A DNA stretch of 64,000 bases from positions 16,793 through 80,792 of the forward strand of contig DATJEU010000020.1 of the NCBI GenBank assembly GCA_035496255.1, read 5' to 3'. This document shows positions 34,537 through 42,298 of the stretch, piece after piece. The first letter of the stretch is position 1; the number at the start of each line of letters is the position of its first letter. The translations under genes were made by a program, and so were the position numbers. The notes below the pieces were generated by a model, which worked only from the letters and a program-made list of their open reading frames with translations, searched no databases and had not been told where the DNA came from. Source of the stretch: Gp6-AA40 sp035496255. Its GTDB lineage: Bacteria; Acidobacteriota; Vicinamibacteria; Vicinamibacterales; UBA2999.

Positions 34537-35412
34537 ATGAAGAAATACCTGATTCCCGCGCTCGCTCTGCTGATGCTGCCGGCGGCGGCCGCCCCTGCGG
34601 CCGCCCAGAACAAGGAACACATGCAGATGGAGGCGGAGCTGCGGATGGTGCAGGAGCAGAACCAGCAGCTCTCGCTCGCCTTCCAGCAGGCGATGGAAGC
34701 GATCAAGGCGCTCAACGGGCGGCTCGACGCGTCGGACAAGGCGCTGCAGCAGCGGTTCGCCGATCTCCAGCAGAAGCTCTCGGACGTCTCTCGCGATGTC
34801 AGCACCGTTGTCGAGCACTCCAGCGATACCGACACGCGCCTGCGCGCGCTGCGCGACGACATCAAGACGCTGCAGACGAACGTCACCGCGCTGGGCAACG
34901 CGCTGGCGCAGGGCGCTGCCGGTGCCGCCGCCCCACCGGCGGATCCAAACCTGTCAGGTGGTCCGACGACGCCTCCAGCCGGAGGCTCGATTACGCTGCC
35001 GCCGACCTTCGGACTCGATCCCAATAAGCAGCTCGCCCAGGCCAGGACGGATTACTACAACGGCAACTTCACGACGGCCATCGATGGTTTCGGAAAGCTG
35101 ATCGCGCAATTCCCTGATACCGAGGCGGCTGCCGAGGCGCAGTACTGGATGGGTGAGTCCTACTTCCAGTTGAAGAAGATGCCGGAGGCGCTGAGTGCCT
35201 TCAACCAGGTGCTGCAGAAATCGCCGCGCGCGACCTACGCCAACCAGGCCGCGTACAAAATCGGCGAGGCACAGCGCGCCATGGGCGATTTGGTTGCGGC
35301 GCGTCAATCGTACGAGTCCGTGATCAAGCAGTACCCGAACAGCGACGGCGCGTACCAGTCGCAGCAGCGCCTGAGCGGCATGGCCGCGCAAAACGCTCCC
35401 GCCAAACCGTAG
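34537..35412 (+). CDS. cpoB: Tol-Pal cell division coordinator CpoB (YbgF)
   Basis: A 291-residue periplasmic protein with signal peptide (ending APAAAQNK), an N-terminal coiled coil rich in Gln (about residues 25-120), a Gly/Pro linker and C-terminal TPR repeats (LAQARTDYYNGNFTTAIDGFG, AQYWMGESYFQLKKMPEALSAFNQVL). This is the YbgF architecture. It closes the Tol-Pal operon, 6 bp after pal. Confidence 0.93.
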   Translation: MKKYLIPALALLMLPAAAAPAAAQNKEHMQMEAELRMVQEQNQQLSLAFQQAMEAIKALNGRLDASDKALQQRFADLQQKLSDVSRDVSTVVEHSSDTDTRLRALRDDIKTLQTNVTALGNALAQGAAGAAAPPADPNLSGGPTTPPAGGSITLPPTFGLDPNKQLAQARTDYYNGNFTTAIDGFGKLIAQFPDTEAAAEAQYWMGESYFQLKKMPEALSAFNQVLQKSPRATYANQAAYKIGEAQRAMGDLVAARQSYESVIKQYPNSDGAYQSQQRLSGMAAQNAPAKP

Positions 35413-35454
35413 TTTTGACCTACCCTGTCACGGGTCTCTTCGAAAGTAAGAAAG

Positions 35455-35585
35455 GGCTCGAGCCGCCCTCGCCGGGCGTCGGCGATCGAGGCATCGAGCC
35501 CGACACGAGTGCACGGTCACCGCAACGGTAACCGTAGGGGCGGTTGTGCGCCGTCTGGCCGCTGTCGCAGCCAGGCGGCCTCCGG
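35455..35585 (+). other. Possible structured 5' leader of ssb
   Basis: The 191-bp gap before ssb contains an 8-bp stem GGGCTCGA / TCGAGCCC (35454-35461 with about 35494-35501), a short ACGGT-A-ACCGT hairpin near 35526-35536 for which an alternative upstream ACGGT at about 35513 competes, and a 10-bp stem GCCGTCTGGC / GCCAGGCGGC at about 35551-35580. No known RNA family fits. It could equally be terminator plus leader. Confidence 0.3.
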
Positions 35586-35603
35586 CGCCCAAGGAGCGTG
35601 AGT

Positions 35604-36050
35604 ATGGGCAGCGTGAACAAAGTGATTCTGGTCGGCAATCTCGGACGTGACGCCGAACTGCGGTACACCCCAGGTGGCGCCGCGGTCGCGACCTTGAACA
35701 TGGCGACGACGGAAGTGTGGAACGACCGCAACAACCAGCGCCAGGAAAAGACCGAATGGCATCGCGTCGTGCTCTGGGGCAAGCAGGCGGAAAGCCTTCA
35801 GGAGTACCTGACGAAGGGCAAACAGATCTACGTCGAGGGCCGGCTGCAGACGCGCCAATGGGACGACAAGGACGGCAACAAGCGCTACACCACCGAGATC
35901 AAGGCCGACCGCATCACGCTGCTGGGCGGCGGCAGCGGCGGTGGTGCCGGCCGCGGGGCCGGCGGCATGGACCGCGCCAGCGCACAGATGGGTGGCGGGA
36001 TGGACGAGCCGCCGATGGAACCGATCACCGACGACGACATTCCGTTCTAG
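35604..36050 (+). CDS. ssb: Single-stranded DNA-binding protein
   Basis: A 148-residue protein starting at ATG 35604 with AAGGAG ahead. The OB fold is complete: MGSVNKVILVGNLGRDAELRY, WHRVVLWGKQAE, YLTKGKQIYVEGRLQTRQW. A Gly-rich linker follows, and the acidic tip ends DDDIPF, the peptide that binds SSB partner proteins. It forms tetramers on single-stranded DNA. Confidence 0.97.
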   Translation: MGSVNKVILVGNLGRDAELRYTPGGAAVATLNMATTEVWNDRNNQRQEKTEWHRVVLWGKQAESLQEYLTKGKQIYVEGRLQTRQWDDKDGNKRYTTEIKADRITLLGGGSGGGAGRGAGGMDRASAQMGGGMDEPPMEPITDDDIPF

Positions 36051-36053
36051 CTG

Positions 36054-36074
36054 GTGGCTCGTGGCTCGTGAGTC
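36054..36074. repeat. Heptamer repeat after ssb
   Basis: GTGGCTC, GTGGCTC, GTGAGTC: three 7-bp units four bases after the ssb stop, just ahead of a palindromic element. Confidence 0.6.
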
Positions 36075-36093
36075 TTGTAGTGCCGGGTCGCAG

Positions 36094-36115
36094 GGGTGGG
36101 TCTTTAGACCCGCCC
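36094..36115. repeat. Palindromic element containing the manA stop codon
   Basis: GGGTGGGTC / GACCCGCCC (one wobble) with a TTTA loop. On the minus strand the loop reads TAAA, and its TAA (36106-36104) is the stop codon of manA. It continues into CCCCGCTCCCGCCCG, as in other copies. It lies between convergent ssb and manA. Confidence 0.75.
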
Positions 36116-37123
36116 CCGCTCCCGCCCGCAACTCGCCTCGACCTGCCCTGACATTCCGGGCTCGATCACGAGGAAGCGTGCTCCGCGCCCGGCAGTGATC
36201 TCCGCATCGCGGGTTGCTGCCGGAACTACCGCAAAGTTTCCAGCGCGCACAGTAACCGACACGCCGCTTCCCTCGACCCCTACTGCCCCATCCGTCACCG
36301 CGATCACGCGAACGATGTCGCTCTCGAACGGCAGCGCGCCAGCGTCTGACGCTTCAATGAGATCGGCCTGGAATAGCGCGTCCCGCACCAGTGGACGCCT
36401 CCTGAACACATCGTCTGTGATCGAATCGTCACCGGCGAGCGACGGTTCGACATCGTCGAAGTCGATGCTCGCCAGCGATTCCTCGATGTGCAGGGCTCGA
36501 GGCTTGCCGTCGAGGCCGGCTCGATCCCAGTCGTACACGCGAAAGGTCGTGTCCGAGTTCTGCTGGATCTCGAAGATCACCAGGCCCGCGCCGATCGCAT
36601 GGACGCGCCCGCTCGGCAGAAACATGGTGTCGCCCGCGCGGACGGCGACGCGGTGAAAGCAGTCGGCGACCCTGCCCTCGCGGATGGCGGCTTCGAACGC
36701 CTGTCGCGTGATGCCGCGCTTCAGACCGACGAACAACTCGGCGCCCGGTTCGGCGGCGGCGATGTACCACATCTCAGTCTTCGGATCGCCGAGATGCGCG
36801 GCTCGCGCAGGTGGATGCACCTGCAGCGAGAGCTTCTCGCGCGCATCGAGGATCTTGCACAGCAGCGGAAACCGGCCGCCGATCGCCGTGGCCGCCGCGC
36901 CCAGCAGCTCGGGCCCGTGTGCGTCCATCAACCACCGCAACGTCCGACCCGCGAGCGGTCCATTGGCGATGACCGACTCATCGCCGGGTCGATCGCTGAC
37001 CTCCCACGATTCGCCAATCGGCGCCGATGGTGGTAACGGCTTGCGATAGAGGCGCTCGAGCGCCCGTCCGCCCCACACGCGCTCCTTGAAGATCGGATGA
37101 AAGACGATCGGGTACAGCGCCAT
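36104..37123 (-). CDS. manA: Mannose-6-phosphate isomerase, class I
   Basis: A 339-residue zinc-dependent isomerase linking fructose-6-phosphate and mannose-6-phosphate. Family motifs are present: FHPIFKERVWGGRALERLY at the start, GESWEVSDRPGDESV, FPLLCKILDAREKLSLQVHPP (zinc ligands) and LPSGRVHAIGAGLVIFEIQQNSDTTFRVYDW. The last residues (ERGRV) and the stop come from the palindromic repeat at 36094-36115. It is the last gene of the lpt-rpoN-pts operon, 5 bp after ptsI. Confidence 0.95.
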   Translation of the reverse strand: MALYPIVFHPIFKERVWGGRALERLYRKPLPPSAPIGESWEVSDRPGDESVIANGPLAGRTLRWLMDAHGPELLGAAATAIGGRFPLLCKILDAREKLSLQVHPPARAAHLGDPKTEMWYIAAAEPGAELFVGLKRGITRQAFEAAIREGRVADCFHRVAVRAGDTMFLPSGRVHAIGAGLVIFEIQQNSDTTFRVYDWDRAGLDGKPRALHIEESLASIDFDDVEPSLAGDDSITDDVFRRRPLVRDALFQADLIEASDAGALPFESDIVRVIAVTDGAVGVEGSGVSVTVRAGNFAVVPAATRDAEITAGRGARFLVIEPGMSGQVEASCGRERGRV

Positions 37124-37128
37124 GCGCC

Positions 37129-38907
37129 CTATTTCAGGATCTCGGCGGGATGATCGAAGGCGCGTCGCAGGTACTGGTCGATCTCCTCCACCGTGCCGAG
37201 GGTGAAGACATGCGCGGCGACGTGGACCATCTCGGCGATGCTCGTCTCCTGGACGACGCGCCGGGCCATCGGCAACGCGCCTGGCGTCATGCTGAAATCG
37301 GTGAGGCCACAGCCGAGCAGCAACCGCAGGAACAACGGATCCGACGCCATCTCACCGCACAGCGACACCGGTATGCCGCGCCGGCGGGCGCCGCGCCGTA
37401 CCGCACGCAGCAGCCGCAGCACCGCCGGATGAAGCGGTTGATAGCGATCGGACACGCGTTCGTCCATGCGATCGACGGCGAGCGTGTACTGGATCAAGTC
37501 GTTGGTGCCGATGGTGAAGAAGTCGACCTCGCGAGCGAGCAGCGGCGCGGTGAAGGCTGCCGACGGGACCTCGATCATGATGCCGATCGGCACGGCCGGT
37601 GCCTCGATGCCGCGCGTCCTGAGCTCCGCACGCGCCTCCTCGACCAGCACCCGCGCCGTTCGCACCTCGTGCACTGACGAGACGAACGGGAACATGATCC
37701 GCAGCGAGCCATGGGCCGCGGCCCGCAACAGCGCGCGGACCTGTGTCTTCAGGATTTCCGGCTGCGCCAGACCGAACCTGATGCCGCGAAGCCCGGCGTG
37801 ACCGGAACGCTGGGTCCGGTCGTGCTCCGGGAACCAGCGCGCGTCGAGCGCTGCGTCGACCAGCGGGCGCGCGAGCTGCCGCTCGTCGATGTCGAACGTG
37901 CGAATGGTGACTGGCCGCGGCGCCATCCGCTCAACCAACTGTCGATAGACGTGATACTGCTCTTCTTCAGCCGCCATGTCCGGCGGGCCGCCCACCAGCA
38001 TGAACTCCGAGCGGTACAGTCCGATGCCTTCGGCGCCGGCGGCGATGGCGGCGGCGACGTCTTCTGAACGCTCGATATTGGCCTGCAGGACCACCGGTAC
38101 GCCGTCGAGTGAGCGGACGGGGCCGTCGGCGGCGTGCGGAACCGCCACCTGCTGCTTCATGATCCGCGCACGCGCGTCGGCTTCCTGCCAGTCCGCCGGG
38201 CTCGGTTCGATGATGACTTCGCCGGAGTCGCCGTCGACGATGACCGAGGCGCCGGGCGGGATGCGCAGGCTGACGTCGTGGAGCCCGACCGCCGCCGGCA
38301 CACCGAGCGATCGCGCGAGGATCGCGGTGTGGTACGTGCGGCTGCCGGCGTCGGTGGCGAAGCCGCGGATGCGCGTCCAATCGAGCTGCGCCACGACCGA
38401 CGGCGTGAGTTCATCCGCAATCAGGACGCAGGGCGTATCGAGATCCTGGAGCAGATCGCGCGCGCCGCCCTTTTCGTCGCGCAGGTTCATGCGCAGCCGG
38501 CCGGCGACGTCATGGAGATCGCCCTTCCGCTCGTGCAGATACGGATCCCTGACGTCGTTGAAGATCGCCGCGATCTCGTCGAGCGCCCGCTGCACCGCCC
38601 ATTCGGCGTTGACCCGTTCCTCGCACACGACCGACGCCGCCCGGCCGACCAGCATCGGATCGTCGAGCATCATCAACTGCGCATCGAAGAGCGCCGCGAG
38701 GTCGGAGCCTTTCAACTGTGCGATCCGCTCTCGAATCTGCACGAGCTGGTCGCGCGATCGCGCGCGCGCCCGATCGAGCGCCGACAGTTCACGCGCCACG
38801 CGATCGGGCGCAATCGGAAACCGAATGACCTGCGTCCGCTGGATGGCCACCAGCGCCGGGCCGATGGCAATCCCGCTGGAGACGCCAATCCCTTTCAACC
38901 GTTCCAC
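37129..38907 (-). CDS. ptsI: PTS enzyme I (phosphoenolpyruvate-protein phosphotransferase)
   Basis: A 592-residue enzyme I that transfers phosphate from phosphoenolpyruvate to HPr. The phosphohistidine is His193 in GSRTYHTAILARSLGVPA (Tyr replaces the common Ser before it). The PEP-binding barrel has GIGLYRSEFMLVG, RTFDIDERQL, IGTNDLIQYTLAVDR and the C-terminal VSLCGEMASDP with the acid Cys. It overlaps the HPr gene by 13 bp. No sugar permease (EIIB/C/D) is in the window, so it may serve a regulatory PTS. Confidence 0.95.
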   Translation of the reverse strand: MERLKGIGVSSGIAIGPALVAIQRTQVIRFPIAPDRVARELSALDRARARSRDQLVQIRERIAQLKGSDLAALFDAQLMMLDDPMLVGRAASVVCEERVNAEWAVQRALDEIAAIFNDVRDPYLHERKGDLHDVAGRLRMNLRDEKGGARDLLQDLDTPCVLIADELTPSVVAQLDWTRIRGFATDAGSRTYHTAILARSLGVPAAVGLHDVSLRIPPGASVIVDGDSGEVIIEPSPADWQEADARARIMKQQVAVPHAADGPVRSLDGVPVVLQANIERSEDVAAAIAAGAEGIGLYRSEFMLVGGPPDMAAEEEQYHVYRQLVERMAPRPVTIRTFDIDERQLARPLVDAALDARWFPEHDRTQRSGHAGLRGIRFGLAQPEILKTQVRALLRAAAHGSLRIMFPFVSSVHEVRTARVLVEEARAELRTRGIEAPAVPIGIMIEVPSAAFTAPLLAREVDFFTIGTNDLIQYTLAVDRMDERVSDRYQPLHPAVLRLLRAVRRGARRRGIPVSLCGEMASDPLFLRLLLGCGLTDFSMTPGALPMARRVVQETSIAEMVHVAAHVFTLGTVEEIDQYLRRAFDHPAEILK

Positions 38908-39173
38908 GTTTCCTCACCAAATCCCGAAGCCACCAGTTGCGCCAGCGCCTCGACGGCGTCACGCTCATCGGGCCCTTCGCCCGAGATCGTGATGGTCGTC
39001 CCGCGCGCCGCCGCCAGCAGCAGAATCCCCATGATGCTCTTGCCGTCCATCACCTTGCTGTCACGGCCGACGCGAATCTGCGCGTGGTACCGGGTGGCGA
39101 GGTGGACGAAGCGAGCGGCCGCGCGCGCGTGCAGGCCAAGCTGATTCACGACCCTCACCTCGCGCGTGTGCAT
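38895..39173 (-). CDS. ptsH: Phosphocarrier protein HPr
   Basis: A 92-residue HPr from ATG 39173. Both phosphorylation sites are intact: His15 in NQLGLHARAAARF for enzyme I, and Ser46 in DGKSIMGIL for the HPr kinase encoded at 40663-41652. The ribosome site GGGGAG comes from the heptamer-repeat gap upstream. Confidence 0.95.
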   Translation of the reverse strand: MHTREVRVVNQLGLHARAAARFVHLATRYHAQIRVGRDSKVMDGKSIMGILLLAAARGTTITISGEGPDERDAVEALAQLVASGFGEETWNG

Positions 39174-39180
39174 CTGTTTA

Positions 39181-39283
39181 AACTCCCCAGTCCCGACGAC
39201 TGACGCTCGGCCCAATCCCCACAGCTCCCCCGAGTGCGCCCGCGTGTGGGAGTCGGCACGCGATCCCGCGTTGGGAGTTGGGA
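39181..39283. repeat. Heptamer-bearing inverted repeat between EIIA and HPr genes
   Basis: AACTCCCCAGTCCC at 39181-39194 opposes the tandem GTTGGGA GTTGGGA at 39270-39283, giving an imperfect inverted repeat. The 120-bp gap has no gene. Confidence 0.6.
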
Positions 39284-39293
39284 ATCATCGATC

Positions 39294-39704
39294 TCACGCC
39301 TTCTCTCCCCGCAACAGATCGGAAGCCACCCAGATCGCGTGACGTCCGTGCTCGCGCAGGTCGCGCGCGACGTCGAGCAGGGCCGCCGATTCACGCGTCT
39401 GCGCGATCTTGATCAGCATCGGCAGGTTGACGCCGGTGATCACCTCGACCTGGTTCTCCGGCAGAAACGTCATCGCCAGGTTCGCCGGCGTGCCGCCGAA
39501 CATGTCGGTCAGGATCAGCACGCCATCCGTATCCGGACGCACGCGCGTGATCGCCTGCGCAATCTCCTCGCGCGCATCCTGGGTGTCGTCGTGCCAGCCG
39601 ATCGACACGGCCGTGAACTGCGGCAGGTCGCCGACGATCATTTCCGCCGCGTTGACCAGCTCGGTGGCGAGCTGCCCGTGGGTGACGACGACGACGCCGA
39701 TCAT
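39294..39704 (-). CDS. PTS EIIA component, mannose/sorbose family
   Basis: A 136-residue EIIA(Man)-type protein: MIGVVVVTHGQLATELVNAA with the phosphorylated His9, and VLILTDMFGGTPANLAM. Usually such domains pass phosphate to EIIB of mannose PTS, but no EIIB/C/D is seen here, so a regulatory role is likely. Its ATG overlaps the rapZ stop by 4 bp. Confidence 0.93.
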   Translation of the reverse strand: MIGVVVVTHGQLATELVNAAEMIVGDLPQFTAVSIGWHDDTQDAREEIAQAITRVRPDTDGVLILTDMFGGTPANLAMTFLPENQVEVITGVNLPMLIKIAQTRESAALLDVARDLREHGRHAIWVASDLLRGEKA

Positions 39705-40666
39705 GAATCCCGGTGCTTCACGCGCAGCCGCACGCCTTTGACGTGCGCCAGCGACTTCCTGAGCGCTTCGGCGATCATCACCGATCGGTGCCGTCCGCCG
39801 GTGCAGCCGATCGCCACGGTCAGATAACTCTTGCCCTCCTGCACGTAGTGCGGCAATGCGAACTGCAGGAACGACGTCAACTGATCGAGAAAGTCCGTCG
39901 TCTCCGGATGGCGCCGCATGAAACGGACGACCGCGCGATCGCGGCCGGTCATCTTCCGGAGGTGATCGACGAAGTGCGGGTTGGGCAGGCAGCGCACGTC
40001 GAAGACGAGGTCGGCATCGACCGGCACGCCATGCTTATACCCGAAGCTCACCAGGTTCACCACCATCTCGGCGCGCGTGTTCTCGTCGCGCGACATGCGC
40101 ATGAACGTGTCGCGCAGCTCGTGCACCGTCAGGCTGGACGTGTCGACGATCAGGTCGGCCATGCGGCGAATCTGATTGAGCTTCTCACGTTCTTCGCGGA
40201 TGCCCTCTTCGACCGACCGGTCGGGCGCGAGCGGATGCGGGCGCCGCGTTTCGCTGAAGCGGCGCACCAGCGCGCTGTGGCTCGCCTCGAGGAAGATCAG
40301 CATCGGGTTCAGCCCCGCTGTCTGCTGCAGCCTCCGGAACGTGCGCGGGAACTGCGTCAGGAACCCCCCTTCGCGGACATCGACCACGATCGCCACTTTA
40401 TCGAGTGAGGCATCATCCCGCGTCGTCAGCTCCGCCATCGTCGGGATGAGCAGCGTCGGCAGGTTGTCGATGCAGAAGTAGCCGAGGTCCTCGAGCGCGC
40501 GGATGGCTTGCGTCTTCCCGGCGCCAGAGAGTCCCGTGAGAATCACGAAGCGCCGCGTGCCGCGTGTCGGCTTGCGCGCCGCGCTGGCACCATGACGGCT
40601 TCGCTTGATCGTCGCGGTCTTGTGGCGTCCGCCAGCGATCTGTCCGCCGCGTCGCTGTGCGCTCAT
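39701..40666 (-). CDS. rapZ: RNase adapter / nucleotide-binding protein RapZ (YvcJ family)
   Basis: A 321-residue P-loop protein from ATG 40666, which overlaps the hprK stop (ATGA). A basic N-terminal extension of about 38 residues precedes Walker A (GLSGAGKTQAIRALEDLG, residues 45-52). Other signatures: CIDNLPTLLIP, FLEASHSALVRRFSETRRPHPL and the C-terminal IGCTGGRHRSVMIAE. In enterics RapZ guides RNase E to GlmZ and senses glucosamine-6-phosphate; here the nagB and murQ genes are 23 kb away, and the local target is unknown. Confidence 0.94.
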   Translation of the reverse strand: MSAQRRGGQIAGGRHKTATIKRSRHGASAARKPTRGTRRFVILTGLSGAGKTQAIRALEDLGYFCIDNLPTLLIPTMAELTTRDDASLDKVAIVVDVREGGFLTQFPRTFRRLQQTAGLNPMLIFLEASHSALVRRFSETRRPHPLAPDRSVEEGIREEREKLNQIRRMADLIVDTSSLTVHELRDTFMRMSRDENTRAEMVVNLVSFGYKHGVPVDADLVFDVRCLPNPHFVDHLRKMTGRDRAVVRFMRRHPETTDFLDQLTSFLQFALPHYVQEGKSYLTVAIGCTGGRHRSVMIAEALRKSLAHVKGVRLRVKHRDS

Positions 40667-41652
40667 ACCTGCCCGCCGTGCTCCGCGTCTTCGTCGGCAT
40701 CGATGTCGGCTTCGGCGTCGCGCAGCTGCTGCTCGAGCCGGGAGACGAGATCGCGCGCCGCGTTCAGCCCCTTCGATCGCAGCAGTTGATTGCGTGCGGC
40801 GACTTCCACCAGGATCGCCAGGCTCCGGCCCGGCGCCACCGGCATGCGGATCAACGGGATCTTGACGGCGAAGATCTCGTGCGTGTTCTCGTCGACGCCG
40901 AGTCGATCGTACTCGCGCGTCGTATCCCATCGCTCGAGCTGGACGACGAGCTCGATCCGCTTGGACGTCCGCGTGGACGCGATGCCGAACAGATCGCGGA
41001 TGTTGATCACCCCGAGGCCGCGCAGTTCCATGTGATGGCGCGTCAACTCGGGACACGTGCCGATGACCACTGTTTCACCGCGGCGGCGCACTTCGACGGT
41101 GTCGTCCGCGACCAGCCGATGGCCGCGCACGATCAGGTCGAGCGCGCACTCGCTCTTGCCGATGCCGCTTTCACCGATGATCAGCACGCCGAGTCCGAGG
41201 ATGTCGATCAGCACGCCGTGGATCACCTGCCGCACGGCGAGGGCGTCGTCGAGGATGGCGCTGATCTTGGCGATCGCCAGCGGCGTCGCGACCCGCGTGC
41301 GCAGCAGCGGGACGTCATAGCGCTCGGCGGTCTGCAGCAGTTCGACCGGAGGTGTTCCGCCGCCCGTGATCAGCACGCACGGGATGTCGTGGCTGAAGGC
41401 AGCGGCCAGCATGTTCATGCGTTCGGTCGCGGGCAGGCTCTCCAGATAGCGTACCTCGCTCTCGCCGAACACGAACACGCGCGCGGGTTGCAGGTACTCG
41501 TGAAAGCCGGCGAGTGCGAGACCGGTCTTCTGGATGTGCGGGCTGGTGATGATGCGTTCGAGACCGCCGCGCCCGCTGAGCAGTTCCAACGGGAGCCCCA
41601 TGGCGTCGGGCCGGCTGTTCAGCAGGCCCGAGACCGTGACGGAAGGACTCAT
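40663..41652 (-). CDS. hprK: HPr kinase/phosphorylase
   Basis: A 329-residue bifunctional enzyme that phosphorylates or dephosphorylates Ser46 of HPr. Walker A is IIGESGIGKSECALDL (residues 160-167), followed by RGHRLVADDTVEV, RGLGVINIRDLFG and the HprK signature near KRIELVVQLERW. It is coupled to rapZ downstream and lies 4 bp after hpf. Confidence 0.95.
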   Translation of the reverse strand: MSPSVTVSGLLNSRPDAMGLPLELLSGRGGLERIITSPHIQKTGLALAGFHEYLQPARVFVFGESEVRYLESLPATERMNMLAAAFSHDIPCVLITGGGTPPVELLQTAERYDVPLLRTRVATPLAIAKISAILDDALAVRQVIHGVLIDILGLGVLIIGESGIGKSECALDLIVRGHRLVADDTVEVRRRGETVVIGTCPELTRHHMELRGLGVINIRDLFGIASTRTSKRIELVVQLERWDTTREYDRLGVDENTHEIFAVKIPLIRMPVAPGRSLAILVEVAARNQLLRSKGLNAARDLVSRLEQQLRDAEADIDADEDAEHGGQV

Positions 41653-41656
41653 GGCA

Positions 41657-42253
41657 TCAGGCTTCCGGTTCGATCAGACCGATGTTGCCGTCCGGACGCC
41701 GGAACAGCACGGTGACAGCGTCGTTGCTCGAATTGCGGAAGACGAACACGCTGGCGTCGCCATCGCCGAGTTCGGCCGCGGCATCTTCGATGGTCATCGG
41801 TTTCGCGGCGCGGCTGCGTACGCGAATGACGCGCGGCTGGCCGTTGCCCGAGAGGCGCCTGGCAGCGTCCGCGCGCCGCCCGCCCGTGCGCCCGGTGGCA
41901 GCGGTCGAGGTCTCGGGCGCAGGCGCGGTCGACTCCGTGTCGGCGGCCATTCCGCGGCGCTTGCGTCCGTCCCACTTTCCTTTCAGCTTACGGACCTGCT
42001 GGTTGATCTTCGCCAGCGCCTGGTTGATCGCGAGCTCCCAGGTGCTGCCGCTCCCGGTGCCATGGAAGAAGTGTTCGCCGCGCGCGTGCAGGGTGATCTC
42101 GGCGCGATGACGGAACTTCTCCAGACCGAGGACGATCTGCATCGAGACGGCGCGGTCGTGGAACAGCCGATCGAGCTTGTCGAGGCGCTCGTCGACGAGA
42201 CGTGTGAGCGTTGGGGTAATCCGAACGTGGCGTCCGGTGAGTTCGAGGCGCAT
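41657..42253 (-). CDS. hpf: Long-form ribosome hibernation promoting factor
   Basis: A 198-residue HPF: N-terminal ribosome-binding domain (MRLELTGRHVRITPTLTRLVDERLDKL, ITLHARGEHFFHG) and a C-terminal dimerisation domain (RVRSRAAKPMTIEDAAAELG, ASVFVFRNSSNDAVTVLFRRPDGNIGLIEP), joined by a Thr/Ala-rich linker. Long HPF makes 100S ribosome dimers alone. The order rpoN-hpf-(pts) is widely conserved. Confidence 0.95.
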   Translation of the reverse strand: MRLELTGRHVRITPTLTRLVDERLDKLDRLFHDRAVSMQIVLGLEKFRHRAEITLHARGEHFFHGTGSGSTWELAINQALAKINQQVRKLKGKWDGRKRRGMAADTESTAPAPETSTAATGRTGGRRADAARRLSGNGQPRVIRVRSRAAKPMTIEDAAAELGDGDASVFVFRNSSNDAVTVLFRRPDGNIGLIEPEA

Positions 42254-42298
42254 GATCCTGTTGGGCCGGGAAGCCGCGACCGGCGGTCCCCGGCGGAC

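Noticed and set aside
35413..35603. Cyclic-di-GMP (GEMM) riboswitch upstream of ssb, suggested by a GGTAACCG-like end
   Set aside because: The conserved GEMM core (GCACAGGGCAAACC and GACGCAAAGCC) is absent.
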